Below, in pieces: positions 36,618 to 45,104 of a stretch of DNA of 64,000 nucleotides (position 1 is the first letter of the stretch; the number at the start of each line of letters is the position of its first letter). The DNA is taken from the NCBI RefSeq assembly GCF_000802305.1, contig NZ_JTDK01000006.1, forward strand, positions 868,001 to 932,000, written 5' to 3'. This stretch comes from Microbacterium mangrovi (GTDB taxonomy: Bacteria; Actinomycetota; Actinomycetes; Actinomycetales; Microbacteriaceae). Made by a program: the position numbers and the translations under genes. Below the pieces are notes generated by a model, which was not told the origin of the DNA, did not search any database, and saw only the letters and a program-made list of their open reading frames with translations.

Positions 36618-37862
36618 CTACCGGCCGCCGCGGAAGCGGGCGGGTGAGAACGGCAGCAGGACGGGGTCGAGGACGCCCTCGCGGATGAGGGTGCTCATGG
36701 CGCGCGCGGTCGCCGGCGCCAGGGTCACGCCGTACATGCCGTGGCCGCCGGCGACGTAGGCGTTCGCCAGGCGAGGAAGGCGGCCCATGACGGGGAGGCC
36801 GTCGGGCGCGACGGGCCGCATGCCGGCCTGAGGCCGGACATCGGCAGCAGCAGGCGGTTCCCAGTCGCGCAGATAGGTGAGCGGAGCGCGGAGGATCGCA
36901 TCGACGCGCACACGGTTGATGTTCTCGTCGAGACCACCGAACTCCATGGTGCCCGCGAGCCGTAGTCGATCCTCGAACGGAGTGACGGCGACCTTCGCGT
37001 CGTAGAGGTTGGTCGCGCCCTTCAGCCCGTACGGCGACATCTCGACCGAGTAGCCCTTGCCGGGCCGGATCGGGAGGTCTGCCCCGAACAGCTTGGACAC
37101 TGGACCGGTCCACGCGCCCGCGGCGAGAAGGAAGTTGTCGGCCGGGAACGTTCTGCTACCTGAAGACACGCTGACGATGCGATCGCCGGCTCTCTGCACC
37201 TTGTCGATCGGCGCGTTCTCGACGATCTCGACGCCCATCTCCACGAGCTTCGCGTGCAGCGATGCTCCGAATGCGCGCGGGTCGAGGTGGAGTTCCTTCG
37301 GGAAGAACAGTCCGCCGCGCACCCCGTCCTTCAGCAGCGGCTCGTGCACCCGGACGTCGTCACCGAGCATCTTGATCGGCGCGATGCCGTACTGACCGGT
37401 GAGGTCCGCGTACCCGAGGTGCAGGTGCATGTGCGCGTCGTCATGGAACGCCATCAGCAGCCCGTTGTGCTTCAGCTCGAAATCGATCCCGTCGGCGCGG
37501 TAGTCGTCGAACGCGCTGATCGAGTCGCCCATGAGGGCCAGGTGCGCGGCGAAGCCCGCGCGCTGATCCTTCGCATTGGATGCACGGAACATGCCGAGCA
37601 TGAACGTGAGGAATGAAGGCTTGATCGACGGCTTGATGTACAGCGGGCTGTCGCGCTTGGTCATCCACTTCATCGCCGAGACGACGGCTCCGGGGCCCGG
37701 GAGCGGCAGCGAGTCGGCGGGGACCACCCAGCCCGCATTCACTTCGGCGGCGCCGAGCCCGGTGGCGCGGGCGTCGACCAGGGTGACGCTCTCCCCCTCT
37801 TTTGCGAGCTGGTAGGCCGTGGTGAGGCCGATGATGCCGCCGCCGATCACAACAGTGTGCAA
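36618..37862 (-). CDS. FAD-dependent D-amino acid oxidoreductase (probable D-hydroxyproline dehydrogenase)
   Basis: A 414-residue DAO/DadA-type flavoprotein. N-terminal VVIGGGIIGLTTAYQLAKEG is the FAD-binding fold, and the C-terminal block MYGVTLAPATARAMS is typical of DadA and hydroxyproline dehydrogenases. It should oxidise cis-4-hydroxy-D-proline to 1-pyrroline-4-hydroxy-2-carboxylate, the substrate of the DapA-like neighbour. The start is a TTG with GAGAAAGAAG about 10 nt upstream; a GTG four codons later is possible but would cut the first strand of the FAD site. Confidence 0.87.
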   Translation of the reverse strand: MHTVVIGGGIIGLTTAYQLAKEGESVTLVDARATGLGAAEVNAGWVVPADSLPLPGPGAVVSAMKWMTKRDSPLYIKPSIKPSFLTFMLGMFRASNAKDQRAGFAAHLALMGDSISAFDDYRADGIDFELKHNGLLMAFHDDAHMHLHLGYADLTGQYGIAPIKMLGDDVRVHEPLLKDGVRGGLFFPKELHLDPRAFGASLHAKLVEMGVEIVENAPIDKVQRAGDRIVSVSSGSRTFPADNFLLAAGAWTGPVSKLFGADLPIRPGKGYSVEMSPYGLKGATNLYDAKVAVTPFEDRLRLAGTMEFGGLDENINRVRVDAILRAPLTYLRDWEPPAAADVRPQAGMRPVAPDGLPVMGRLPRLANAYVAGGHGMYGVTLAPATARAMSTLIREGVLDPVLLPFSPARFRGGR

Positions 37863-37896
37863 CTCGGGTCTTCTTTCTCTCGTGTGGGTGGGGGGT

Positions 37897-37929
37897 GGAT
37901 GCTGCCGGTCGGACCGGCCGGCAGCATCC
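37897..37929. other. Strong intercistronic hairpin between transporter and enzyme genes
   Basis: A perfect 12-bp stem (GGATGCTGCCGG / CCGGCAGCATCC) with a 9-nt loop in the 70-bp gap between the transporter ATPase and the oxidoreductase. No U-run follows, so partial termination or a processing barrier giving more transporter than enzyme mRNA is likelier than a full stop. Confidence 0.65.
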
Positions 37930-37932
37930 GGG

Positions 37933-38769
37933 TCAGAATCGGACCGCGTCGACGAACTTCTTGAGGTCGGGGTTCGTGCTGCGGTTGAACGCTTCGTCTG
38001 GGGTGGTGTTCACGGCGATCTCCCCCTCGTGGAAGAAGACGAGCCGGTCCGCCGCTTTCGCGGCGAAGGCCATGTCGTGGGTGACGAGAGCCACCGCGAG
38101 GCCTTCTTCTGCCTTCAGTCGCCGGAGGACGTCGAGCACCTCTGCGGCGACGGGCGGATCGAGCGCACTGGTGATCTCGTCGCACAGCAGGAGCTTGGGT
38201 TGCATCATCAGGGCGCGGGCGATCGCGACGCGCTGCCGTTCACCGCCCGAGAGCTGCGAGGGGCGGCTGCGCAGATGATGGGCCATGCCAACCTCGCCGA
38301 GCGCGACCTCCGCGCGGTCCGCGGCTTCCGAGGCAGAGAGCTTCAGTCGCTTGCGAGGAGCGAGCGTCATGTTGCCGAGCACATCCATGTGCGGCCAGAG
38401 CGTGTAGCTCTGGAAGACCATGCCGACGTGGGATTCGACGTCGGCCCAGTCGTCGGTGCGCTCGCCCTCTTCGAACACGACCCGTCCGTCGAAGGCGATC
38501 GTGCCCTCGTCCGGGTCGGTGAGACCGGCGATGGCGCGAAGCAGCGTGCTCTTGCCGGATCCGGACTTGCCGATGATCACGGTGATGTCACCGAGCGCCA
38601 TGCCGAAGTCGACGTTCTTGAGGATGACGCGGTCGCCGAAGCTCTTCTGCAGACCGGTCGCTGCGACCAGCACGTCTCCGATCGCCGCCGAGAGGACACC
38701 TGTGTCGGTGCCGCGAGCGCCGAGCGTTCCGATGGCCGTCGTGACCAGCCCTGGAGTCTTGTTGCTCAT
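37933..38769 (-). CDS. Polar amino acid ABC transporter ATP-binding protein
   Basis: A 278-residue HisP/GlnQ-type ATPase. Walker A GKSGSGKS (68-75), Q-loop, signature LSGGERQRVAIARAL and Walker B LLLCDEITSALD are intact; the N-terminal 40 residues are an extra, low-complexity extension. The ATG overlaps the permease stop (ATGA). It energises the amino acid importer that heads the hydroxyproline-type operon. Confidence 0.93.
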   Translation of the reverse strand: MSNKTPGLVTTAIGTLGARGTDTGVLSAAIGDVLVAATGLQKSFGDRVILKNVDFGMALGDITVIIGKSGSGKSTLLRAIAGLTDPDEGTIAFDGRVVFEEGERTDDWADVESHVGMVFQSYTLWPHMDVLGNMTLAPRKRLKLSASEAADRAEVALGEVGMAHHLRSRPSQLSGGERQRVAIARALMMQPKLLLCDEITSALDPPVAAEVLDVLRRLKAEEGLAVALVTHDMAFAAKAADRLVFFHEGEIAVNTTPDEAFNRSTNPDLKKFVDAVRF

Positions 38770-39506
38770 GCTGTTGTCTGCACCTTCAGCTTGTTGCCCG
38801 GAAGCACACGGGACAGGAGTCCGGGGGCTTTCGGTCCTTGCGACATCATGTTCCGCTCGATCCGAGACAGGATCAACGACACCGGGAACGCGATGACGAA
38901 GTACATCAGGGCGGCCGTGGTCAGGATCTCGAGGGAACGGTAGGTCTCCGACGCGATCATGTTCGCGGTGAACATGAGGTCCGCGACCGCGATCGTCGAC
39001 ACCAGCGCCGTGTCTTTGAACAGCGAGATGTTCAGCGACAGGATCACCGGCAGCTGCTGGCGAAGCGCCTGCGGGACGATGATGTAGCGGATCTGCTCCC
39101 AACGGGTCAGTCGCAGCATCTGCCCGGCTTCGACCTGCTCGACGGGCACTGCCTGGAATCCGGATCGCAATGCTTCGGCCATGAACGCCGTCAGGTTCGC
39201 CGTCAGCGCCATCACCGCCGACACCGGGCCCGGGATCGTGATTCCGGTCAGGGCAGGCAATGCATAGTAGACCCAGAAAAGCTGCACCAGCAGCGGCGTG
39301 CACCGGAACACCTCGATGTAGAGCTGTGCCGCCCATCGGACGACGTCGATGTGCGACATCCGCATCAGCGCCACGGGGATCGACAGGATCATCGAGAGGA
39401 CGATCACGATCAGCGAGATCTCGATCGTCACCCACAGCCCCTCCAGGAGGCGGGGGAAGTTGCTCTGGACGACGCCCCAGTCGAAGTCATACGTCTTGAT
39501 CATCAT
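38766..39506 (-). CDS. Polar amino acid ABC transporter permease
   Basis: A 246-residue HisM/GlnP-type permease with about five TM segments and the coupling loop QAVPVEQVEAGQMLRLTRWEQIRYIIVPQALRQ. A single permease gene is present, so it probably forms a homodimer. Two adjacent ATG codons can start it; no strong ribosome site precedes them, suggesting coupling to the receptor gene 13 nt upstream. Confidence 0.93.
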   Translation of the reverse strand: MMIKTYDFDWGVVQSNFPRLLEGLWVTIEISLIVIVLSMILSIPVALMRMSHIDVVRWAAQLYIEVFRCTPLLVQLFWVYYALPALTGITIPGPVSAVMALTANLTAFMAEALRSGFQAVPVEQVEAGQMLRLTRWEQIRYIIVPQALRQQLPVILSLNISLFKDTALVSTIAVADLMFTANMIASETYRSLEILTTAALMYFVIAFPVSLILSRIERNMMSQGPKAPGLLSRVLPGNKLKVQTTA

Positions 39507-39519
39507 GAGCTGCAGCCGT

Positions 39520-40404
39520 TCACTTGCTCATCGCCAGGTCGCCGAGGTTCGCCGGGTCCACGATGCCCGCCTTGTCGAAGGCGGCCTTGAGCGTGCCGTT
39601 GTTCTGTGCGCTCTGGATGGCGATGTTCAGCACCTGCAGTGAACGTGCGTCGATGTTCTCGTTCACGCCGTAGTTGGAGTCCTGCTTGAAGATCGTCGGG
39701 TTCGGCACCACGATCTTCAGCGACGAGTCCTTCTTTGCCGCGTCCGCGAGCGTCGGCAGGTCTGCGAAGGCGGCGACGGCGCGGCCGGCCTTCATCGCGC
39801 TGATGGCGTTCGGGATGCTGGCGGTGGAGAGCACGCTTCCGGCGAGCGCCGTGATCGTCGGCTCGTACGACGTGCCTCCAGCGAGGGCGACCGGCTTCCT
39901 CGTGGCGAGGATCTCTTTGGCGCTGTGCAGGCCGGAGTCGGCGCGGACCAGGAAGGCGCCCTCGTAGGTGTAGACGGGGACGGTGAACTGGATCGCCAGG
40001 GATCGCTCGGACGTCGAGTCGAGGTAAGCGGCGACGTCGAACCGGTCTGCCTGAAGTCCGGACACCATGTTCGACCAGTCGGACGCGACGGGCACGAACT
40101 TCACGCCCATCTGCTTCGCGAGGAGCTGGAGGGGCAGGACGTTGGGGCCGCCCATCGTCCCGTCGGGCTGCTGCCCGGTCATGGGCGGCGCCGATGCGAT
40201 GCCCACGCGCAGTTCGCCCTGCTGCTTGATCTTCGCGATCCATGCGCCGTTGCCACTCGTGCCGCCCGCGGCCGCGGCGGAGCCGGTGCCGTGCAAGGAG
40301 GCGCCGAGCCACCCGGCCACGAGAGCGAGGACGAGGACGCCGATCACGGCGAGGATTCTGCGGTTGGCCCGCTTGGCCTTGGTGGTCTTGGTTGAGGTTG
40401 TCAT
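39520..40404 (-). CDS. Polar amino acid ABC transporter substrate-binding protein
   Basis: A 294-residue SBP_bac_3-type receptor. A basic N-terminus and one hydrophobic segment (about 17-37) without a lipobox Cys suggest an uncleaved membrane anchor or a Sec signal ending near the Ala-rich stretch. The mature part has GELRVGIASAPPMT and FDVAAYLDSTSERSLAIQFTVP blocks typical of amino acid receptors. It heads the operon; a hydroxyproline-like ligand is inferred from the downstream enzymes. An in-frame start 105 nt upstream would cross the operator and is rejected. Confidence 0.9.
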   Translation of the reverse strand: MTTSTKTTKAKRANRRILAVIGVLVLALVAGWLGASLHGTGSAAAAGGTSGNGAWIAKIKQQGELRVGIASAPPMTGQQPDGTMGGPNVLPLQLLAKQMGVKFVPVASDWSNMVSGLQADRFDVAAYLDSTSERSLAIQFTVPVYTYEGAFLVRADSGLHSAKEILATRKPVALAGGTSYEPTITALAGSVLSTASIPNAISAMKAGRAVAAFADLPTLADAAKKDSSLKIVVPNPTIFKQDSNYGVNENIDARSLQVLNIAIQSAQNNGTLKAAFDKAGIVDPANLGDLAMSK

Positions 40405-40451
40405 GGGACCCTGCTTCGTTGGAGGTTCGGGATGTGCGTCTGATTGCCTGA

Positions 40452-40468
40452 GTGTCAGACAATCTGTC
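40452..40468. promoter_or_regulatory. GntR/FadR-like operator upstream of the amino acid importer
   Basis: GTGTCAGACAATCTGTC about 50 bp before the receptor start. TGTCAGACA is a palindrome, and 15 of 16 bases of TGTCAGACAATCTGTC recur upstream of the APC permease. It fits the GT-N3-AC core of FadR-subfamily GntR operators. Confidence 0.7.
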
Positions 40469-40576
40469 GACGTGCGGCCCACACTACGCGCTGCGGACTC
40501 CCCCCGCAAGATGCAATTTCCATCAATTTCGGGGGCCCGCCTCCCGACGCTCGCACCGCTCTCGCGACATGACGAA

Positions 40577-40606
40577 GGCCCCTCCGTGACGAATCACGCA
40601 GGGGCC
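40577..40606 (-). terminator. Hairpin terminator after the APC permease
   Basis: A 13-bp stem with one mismatch and a CGAA loop, 13 nt after the permease stop; on the minus strand it is followed by TTCGTC. Confidence 0.75.
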
Positions 40607-40618
40607 CTCGGCCTGATC

Positions 40619-42535
40619 TCAGGATGCCGTCGTCGGGTCGGATGCATCCAGCTCGCGCTGAGCTTGCAGGATGTCGTCCAGCTCTTCGGTCGGACCGCCG
40701 GATCGCACCGCCCAGAAGAATGCGCCGATGGAGAGCGCGGCCATCATGATCACGTCGGATTGTCCCCCCAACGGAGGGTTCTTAAGGGGCCCGAACTGCC
40801 CGAAGTACGCGAGGCCGACGATCGCAGTGAGGGTCACGACGAGCCAGACTCCGGCACGGAGATGGCGGCGCCCCGTCGGTGTGCTGATTGCGTAGAGGAT
40901 CGCCAGGAATGCGGCGATGGCCAGAACGAAGGCCCCGAAGTACACGGGGAACGGCCATCCATCGGGGCGCTGCTTCTGATCGAGAGTAGCCAGCCATCCA
41001 CCGCCCGTGGCGACGACCACCCATGCCACCAACAACAGCCCCGACAGGATCCAGCTCGGTGCGATGCGACTCCACCCTTCTTTGACGCTTGTGTACGCGC
41101 CGTAGATCGGCAGGGCGAGGAACAGCACCGTGAACAGATTGATCAACGGCACCCATCCCGCGAAGTAGATCAGCATGAGACTCGCGACGAACCCGGCCAG
41201 TGCCCATGCGACCCCGCCCTTGATCCGCACCGGACGAGGAAGATCGGGAGCCGTGCGCCGCAGCACCGCGAGCACTGGTCCGCCCATGACGTAACTCAGC
41301 GTGAGGGCGATGGAGACCATGCCGACGAACAGGTACCAGCTGGGAGCCGGGAAGAAGAACACCACGCCGAGCGCGGTGCATGCGATGAGCGCGACGATCG
41401 GCGTGCCGAAACGGTTCATCCGCTGAAAGACGACCGGGAGCTCCTTGTTGACCGACATCGAGTAGACACTCCGGGTGCCGATGCCGAGCCACACCCATCC
41501 GGTCGCAGACGGGGACAGGACGGCATCGGTGAGCAGCACCACGGAGAACCATCCGAAGCCGGCGGCCGCCACAGCATTCAGGAGTGGCGCGGACGCCCAG
41601 TCGCTGTTGAGAAGGGCAGCCCAGTCCCCTGGCTTGATACCGGCCAGATCCCAGTTCAACGCTCCAATGAAGCCGATCTGGAGCGCCAGGTAAATGACGA
41701 GGGGGATGATGAGCCCACCGATGACGATCGCGAGCGGGATGTTCCGCTGCGGTTTCACCACTTCGCCGCCGAAGTCCAGGATCTGGCGCAGGCCACTGTA
41801 CGCGAAGACGATTCCGCCCCCCGCGAGCGCACTGAAGACGGCGCCGCCTCCGAAGGGGAAGAAGCCGCCCCCGATCGTGAAGTTCGCCGAGTTGAACGCG
41901 CTGAAGAGGAGGATCGCCGTCGTCAGCGGAACGATGAGCTTCCAGATCGTGACGTACTTGTTCGACTCGCTCAGCAGCTTGGCCCCGAACGAATTGAGAA
42001 TGAAGAAGACGAAGAGGAGCAGGACACCGGCGATGATCCCGGTAGGCCAGGAGAGGACCGTGACTCCCTGACGGACTTCGAGCAATCCGAGCTCAGGCCA
42101 GTGGCCGCCGATATAGGTGATGACCGCCTGCACCTCGATGACCGGGAGCGATAGCGCCGCAATCAGATATCCCCAGCCGTTGAACCAGCTGAGGAATGCC
42201 CCATGCGTGAGTCGGGGGTACCGCACACCCGCGCCCGAGCGCGGCAGCATTGCTCCGAGCTCCATCCACGTGATGCCGATGACGCCGAAGAACAGGGCTC
42301 CGAGCACCCACGTGATGATGGAGGCCGGACCGGCGTGGCTCGCAGCAGCCAGCGTGGCGAGGAGCCATCCTGAGCCGACCTGGACACTGACGGCCAGTGC
42401 GATCAGACCGAACAGGCTGATCTGCTTCTTCAGCTTGAGGTCCGCGACCTCGAATGCACCGGTCGCCGGCTGGCTCTCATTGGTCGTGCCGTTCGCTTGC
42501 CGTGACACGGGAACCCCCTCGTTCTCGATCATCAT
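40619..42535 (-). CDS. APC-family amino acid/polyamine permease
   Basis: A 638-residue membrane protein. At least 12 hydrophobic segments, with two or three extra ones after residue 450, make it longer than usual APC transporters (about 450-500). The first TM carries the substrate-binding GSGW motif (VQVGSGWLLA). It lies between the ABC operon and the Ldh2/GntR genes and has its own operator, so it is likely a second uptake route for the same or a related amino acid. Two adjacent ATGs are possible starts; the first sits right against AGGA, so the second may be used. Confidence 0.92.
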   Translation of the reverse strand: MMIENEGVPVSRQANGTTNESQPATGAFEVADLKLKKQISLFGLIALAVSVQVGSGWLLATLAAASHAGPASIITWVLGALFFGVIGITWMELGAMLPRSGAGVRYPRLTHGAFLSWFNGWGYLIAALSLPVIEVQAVITYIGGHWPELGLLEVRQGVTVLSWPTGIIAGVLLLFVFFILNSFGAKLLSESNKYVTIWKLIVPLTTAILLFSAFNSANFTIGGGFFPFGGGAVFSALAGGGIVFAYSGLRQILDFGGEVVKPQRNIPLAIVIGGLIIPLVIYLALQIGFIGALNWDLAGIKPGDWAALLNSDWASAPLLNAVAAAGFGWFSVVLLTDAVLSPSATGWVWLGIGTRSVYSMSVNKELPVVFQRMNRFGTPIVALIACTALGVVFFFPAPSWYLFVGMVSIALTLSYVMGGPVLAVLRRTAPDLPRPVRIKGGVAWALAGFVASLMLIYFAGWVPLINLFTVLFLALPIYGAYTSVKEGWSRIAPSWILSGLLLVAWVVVATGGGWLATLDQKQRPDGWPFPVYFGAFVLAIAAFLAILYAISTPTGRRHLRAGVWLVVTLTAIVGLAYFGQFGPLKNPPLGGQSDVIMMAALSIGAFFWAVRSGGPTEELDDILQAQRELDASDPTTAS

Positions 42536-42591
42536 TCCTGCTCAGATCGGGCTTGGGCCCGCCTGCTGCCGTGATGACTCTTCTTGAGAAT

Positions 42592-42614
42592 GACAGATTG
42601 TCAGACGATCTGTC
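42592..42614. promoter_or_regulatory. GntR/FadR-like operator upstream of the APC permease
   Basis: GACAGAT, 9 nt, ATCTGTC: a perfect 7-bp inverted repeat enclosing TTGTCAGACGA, which fits the TNGTNNNACNA pattern of FadR-type GntR sites. It is about 60 bp before the permease start and shares 15 of 16 bases with the site at 40452-40468. Confidence 0.75.
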
Positions 42615-42698
42615 AAGCATTACGCCTCACGACGGCGATGCGCACGTCTCGCCAGGGCACCGGCCTATGTGGGCGAGGGCGTGAGCTTCCTGGCGCGG

Positions 42699-43703
42699 TC
42701 AGACGAACAGAGCGGAGATAGCGGGCGTCACCGGGATGCCGTCTTGCAGTACGCGTGCACGGGCCTGGTATCGCTGATCGGCGGGCAACCGCGAAACGCC
42801 GGCTCCGCGGAGCATGTTCGCGAGAGCAGCGACCCGGGATGCGAATACCTCGTTCGCACCTCGCCGCGGGTCGATGACGATGACCAGTTGCCCCGTGCGC
42901 GGTGACGGCCCGGCGGACGAAGCTGATGCGTCGGCTTCGAACGAGAACGCTCCACCGGTCAGCGCGCCGGCGAGGACCTCGACCATCAGCGACAGTGCGG
43001 ACCCCTTGTGCCCGCCAAAGGGCAGCAGCCCACGCTCGGCGAGGATCTCACCTGGATCGGTCGTGTCGCGTCCGCCGACTCCGGTCCCGACCTCGAGCGA
43101 CACCTGACGCCCCGCGTTCCGCGCGAGCTGCAGATCGCCATGCGACATCGCAGAAGTCGCGAAATCCATGACGATCGGCGGAGCACCTTCGACGGGAGTC
43201 GCGAACGCGAGCGGATTAGTGCCGAACACAGGCTCGACCGCTCCACGCGGCCGCACCACGCGCGTCCCGCCCACCACCATCGTCAGAGCGACGAATCCAC
43301 GCTCCGCAAATCGCTCGATGTCGGGCCAGAGCGCGCTGAAGTGGTGCGAGTCCCGCACCGCGACGACGGCAAGACCCGTCTCGTCGAGCATCGTATCGAC
43401 GGTATCGGCCGCCAGGACCAACGCCGGTTGAGCGAAGCCGTTCGCTGCGTCGACGCGGAGAAAGGATGGCCCCACGTTCGTGAGCACCGGAACGGCCGCG
43501 CCATCCGTCTGGCCCGACTCCAACGACTTCACATAGCCGGCGACGCGGAACACGCCGTGGCTCAACGCGCCGTCGCGCTCGCAGCCGGCACAGTTGGCCG
43601 CGAGGATGTCAGCCACCCATCGCGCGGCGCCCGCCTGCTGGAGGGTCGTCGAGATGAGTTCCCTCAGCTCGTCGAACGACACATGCGAGTCAAGAACGCC
43701 CAT
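42699..43703 (-). CDS. Ldh2/MdhA-family NAD(P)-dependent oxidoreductase
   Basis: A 334-residue member of the malate/L-lactate dehydrogenase (Ldh2) family, which includes ureidoglycolate dehydrogenase and 1-pyrroline-2-carboxylate reductase. Conserved blocks LSHGVFR, DSHHFSALW, FGTNPLAFATP and FGGHKGSALSLMVE are present. In 3-hydroxyproline catabolism such a reductase turns 1-pyrroline-2-carboxylate into L-proline, which would suit this neighbourhood. That substrate is inferred only. It follows the short SDR-like gene by 3 nt in a GntR-led operon. Confidence 0.88.
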   Translation of the reverse strand: MGVLDSHVSFDELRELISTTLQQAGAARWVADILAANCAGCERDGALSHGVFRVAGYVKSLESGQTDGAAVPVLTNVGPSFLRVDAANGFAQPALVLAADTVDTMLDETGLAVVAVRDSHHFSALWPDIERFAERGFVALTMVVGGTRVVRPRGAVEPVFGTNPLAFATPVEGAPPIVMDFATSAMSHGDLQLARNAGRQVSLEVGTGVGGRDTTDPGEILAERGLLPFGGHKGSALSLMVEVLAGALTGGAFSFEADASASSAGPSPRTGQLVIVIDPRRGANEVFASRVAALANMLRGAGVSRLPADQRYQARARVLQDGIPVTPAISALFV

Positions 43704-43706
43704 GGG

Positions 43707-44300
43707 TCAGTCCGCGGCGAGAACCTCGCCGGTCGACAATCCGTCGACGGCGCGGCGGAATGCCTGACCGACCACATGGTCCGACACCGGCGACAGCCCG
43801 GGGAACGATGAATGGAACGCCTCGGCGGTCGCAAGCACATTCGGGCTCACGACGTTGATCCGGATGCCGCGGGGCAGCTCAACGGCAGCAGCACGCACGA
43901 ATGCCTCGACCGCCCCGTTCGCCATCGCCGCGGCGACACCAGCGGCAATCGGAACCCGTCCGACGACACCACTGGTCAGCGTGATCGATCCGCCGTCACG
44001 CACGAAGGGCGTGGCGATGCGAACGAGATCGATCTGGTTGAGCACCTTACCCGTGAACGCGCGCAAGTAGTCGTCGCGGCTGAGGTCCTCGAGCGGGAGG
44101 AACGGCACATGCCCCACAGTGGAGACGATCGCATCGACGCTCCCGATCTCCGCGAACAGGGCCTGGATCGAGTCGGGCTGCTCCAGATCCACAGGCGGTT
44201 GTGTGCTGCGGCCAACCTCCACCAGGTCATGGTGCGGACGCAGTGCGGCTGCAGCAGCGGCGCCGACATGACCCGACGCGCCGATGATGACGACCGTCAT
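43707..44300 (-). CDS. Short SDR-like protein (atypical NAD(P)-binding)
   Basis: A 197-residue Rossmann protein: GASGHVGAAAAAAL (8-21) binds the cofactor and TSGVVG supplies a Ser. The usual YxxxK is not evident (the region reads AAAMANGAVEAF), so this is an atypical or catalytically reduced SDR. The ATG overlaps the stop of the GntR gene by 4 nt; a start 33 nt further upstream is possible. Role unknown. Confidence 0.8.
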   Translation of the reverse strand: MTVVIIGASGHVGAAAAAALRPHHDLVEVGRSTQPPVDLEQPDSIQALFAEIGSVDAIVSTVGHVPFLPLEDLSRDDYLRAFTGKVLNQIDLVRIATPFVRDGGSITLTSGVVGRVPIAAGVAAAMANGAVEAFVRAAAVELPRGIRINVVSPNVLATAEAFHSSFPGLSPVSDHVVGQAFRRAVDGLSTGEVLAAD

Positions 44301-45013
44301 GCCTGGTCTCCTTCTGATTCCGACTTCTTCCACAGCATCGCGATCAGTTCGTCTGCGCTGTCGATCGTGTGCGCGATGAATGCCTTGTGGATCACTTCGC
44401 GGTCCTTCGTCAGGATTGCATCCATGAGCTCTGCGTGCACTCGATGAGCACGGGCGGGATCGTGACGAGCGGCTTGGTCTTCGGCGAGCGCGATCGTCAT
44501 ATGCGCTGCGGTGACTGGCCAGAGCTGCACGAGCAGGTAGTTCTCCGAAGCCACCCAGATCTGCCGGTGGAAGTCCAGGTGGGCGTCGTGATGAATCAGT
44601 GGGTCCGCGTCGAACGGCAACCGGCCGTAACGATCCCAGCCATCCTTGACCATCTGCAGCCGGCGGCCGCTGTCATCCGCGAGGATCGCATCGATCGCGA
44701 GCATGTCGAGGCCGACGCGGGCAACGGCGATGTCGCGGATCTGCCCAGGCGATAGCTCAGCGACACGTATCCCCCGATACGGTTCCTGCACGATCAGCCC
44801 CTCGCGCGTGAGCTGCATGAGCGCTTCACGAACCGTCGGTCGGCTCACACCCAAGGACGCGGCGAGCTGCGCTTCGGTCAGCTTCTCACCCGGGTTCAGT
44901 CGACCAAGCACGATCGATCGCCGGATCTCGATGCCGACTGCCTCCTTCCGCGAGACCGATGAAACGGGTGCCGGACCCCGTTGCCCGAGAGCGTCAGCAG
45001 CGTGCGTGCTCAT
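44297..45013 (-). CDS. GntR-family regulator with FCD domain
   Basis: A 238-residue FadR-subfamily GntR. The N-terminal winged helix (about 25-95) contains LTEAQLAASLGVSRPTVREALMQL; the C-terminal FCD domain has Asp/His residues (DAHLDFHRQIW, HRVHAELMDAI) that bind a metal and an organic acid or amino acid. It is the only regulator of region 3, and FadR-type motifs occur before the ABC importer, the permease and its own gene, so it is the likely controller of the hydroxyproline-type regulon. Confidence 0.92.
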   Translation of the reverse strand: MSTHAADALGQRGPAPVSSVSRKEAVGIEIRRSIVLGRLNPGEKLTEAQLAASLGVSRPTVREALMQLTREGLIVQEPYRGIRVAELSPGQIRDIAVARVGLDMLAIDAILADDSGRRLQMVKDGWDRYGRLPFDADPLIHHDAHLDFHRQIWVASENYLLVQLWPVTAAHMTIALAEDQAARHDPARAHRVHAELMDAILTKDREVIHKAFIAHTIDSADELIAMLWKKSESEGDQA

Positions 45014-45051
45014 CCCCGCCCATCCTCAATGCGCTCCCAGGAGTGCCTTAA

Positions 45052-45067
45052 TGTATGACAATCTAAC
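45052..45067. promoter_or_regulatory. Weaker GntR-like site upstream of the GntR gene
   Basis: TGTATGACAATCTAAC matches 12 of 16 bases of the motif before the ABC importer and lies about 40 bp before the regulator start, suggesting autoregulation. Confidence 0.45.
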
Positions 45068-45104
45068 TACATCGTTGATCGTAGCGCGCGAGGCGACCGC
45101 GACG

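Noticed and set aside
40067-42154. Plus-strand open frame of 695 codons opposite the APC permease
   Set aside because: It is the mirror of a well-supported membrane protein gene on the other strand; its predicted product is charged low-complexity sequence with no domain and no ribosome site.
45014-45104. Left attachment site of the conjugative element
   Set aside because: The functional break between catabolic and element-like genes is here, but no tRNA end, integrase or direct repeat could be identified, and the right end is not in view.
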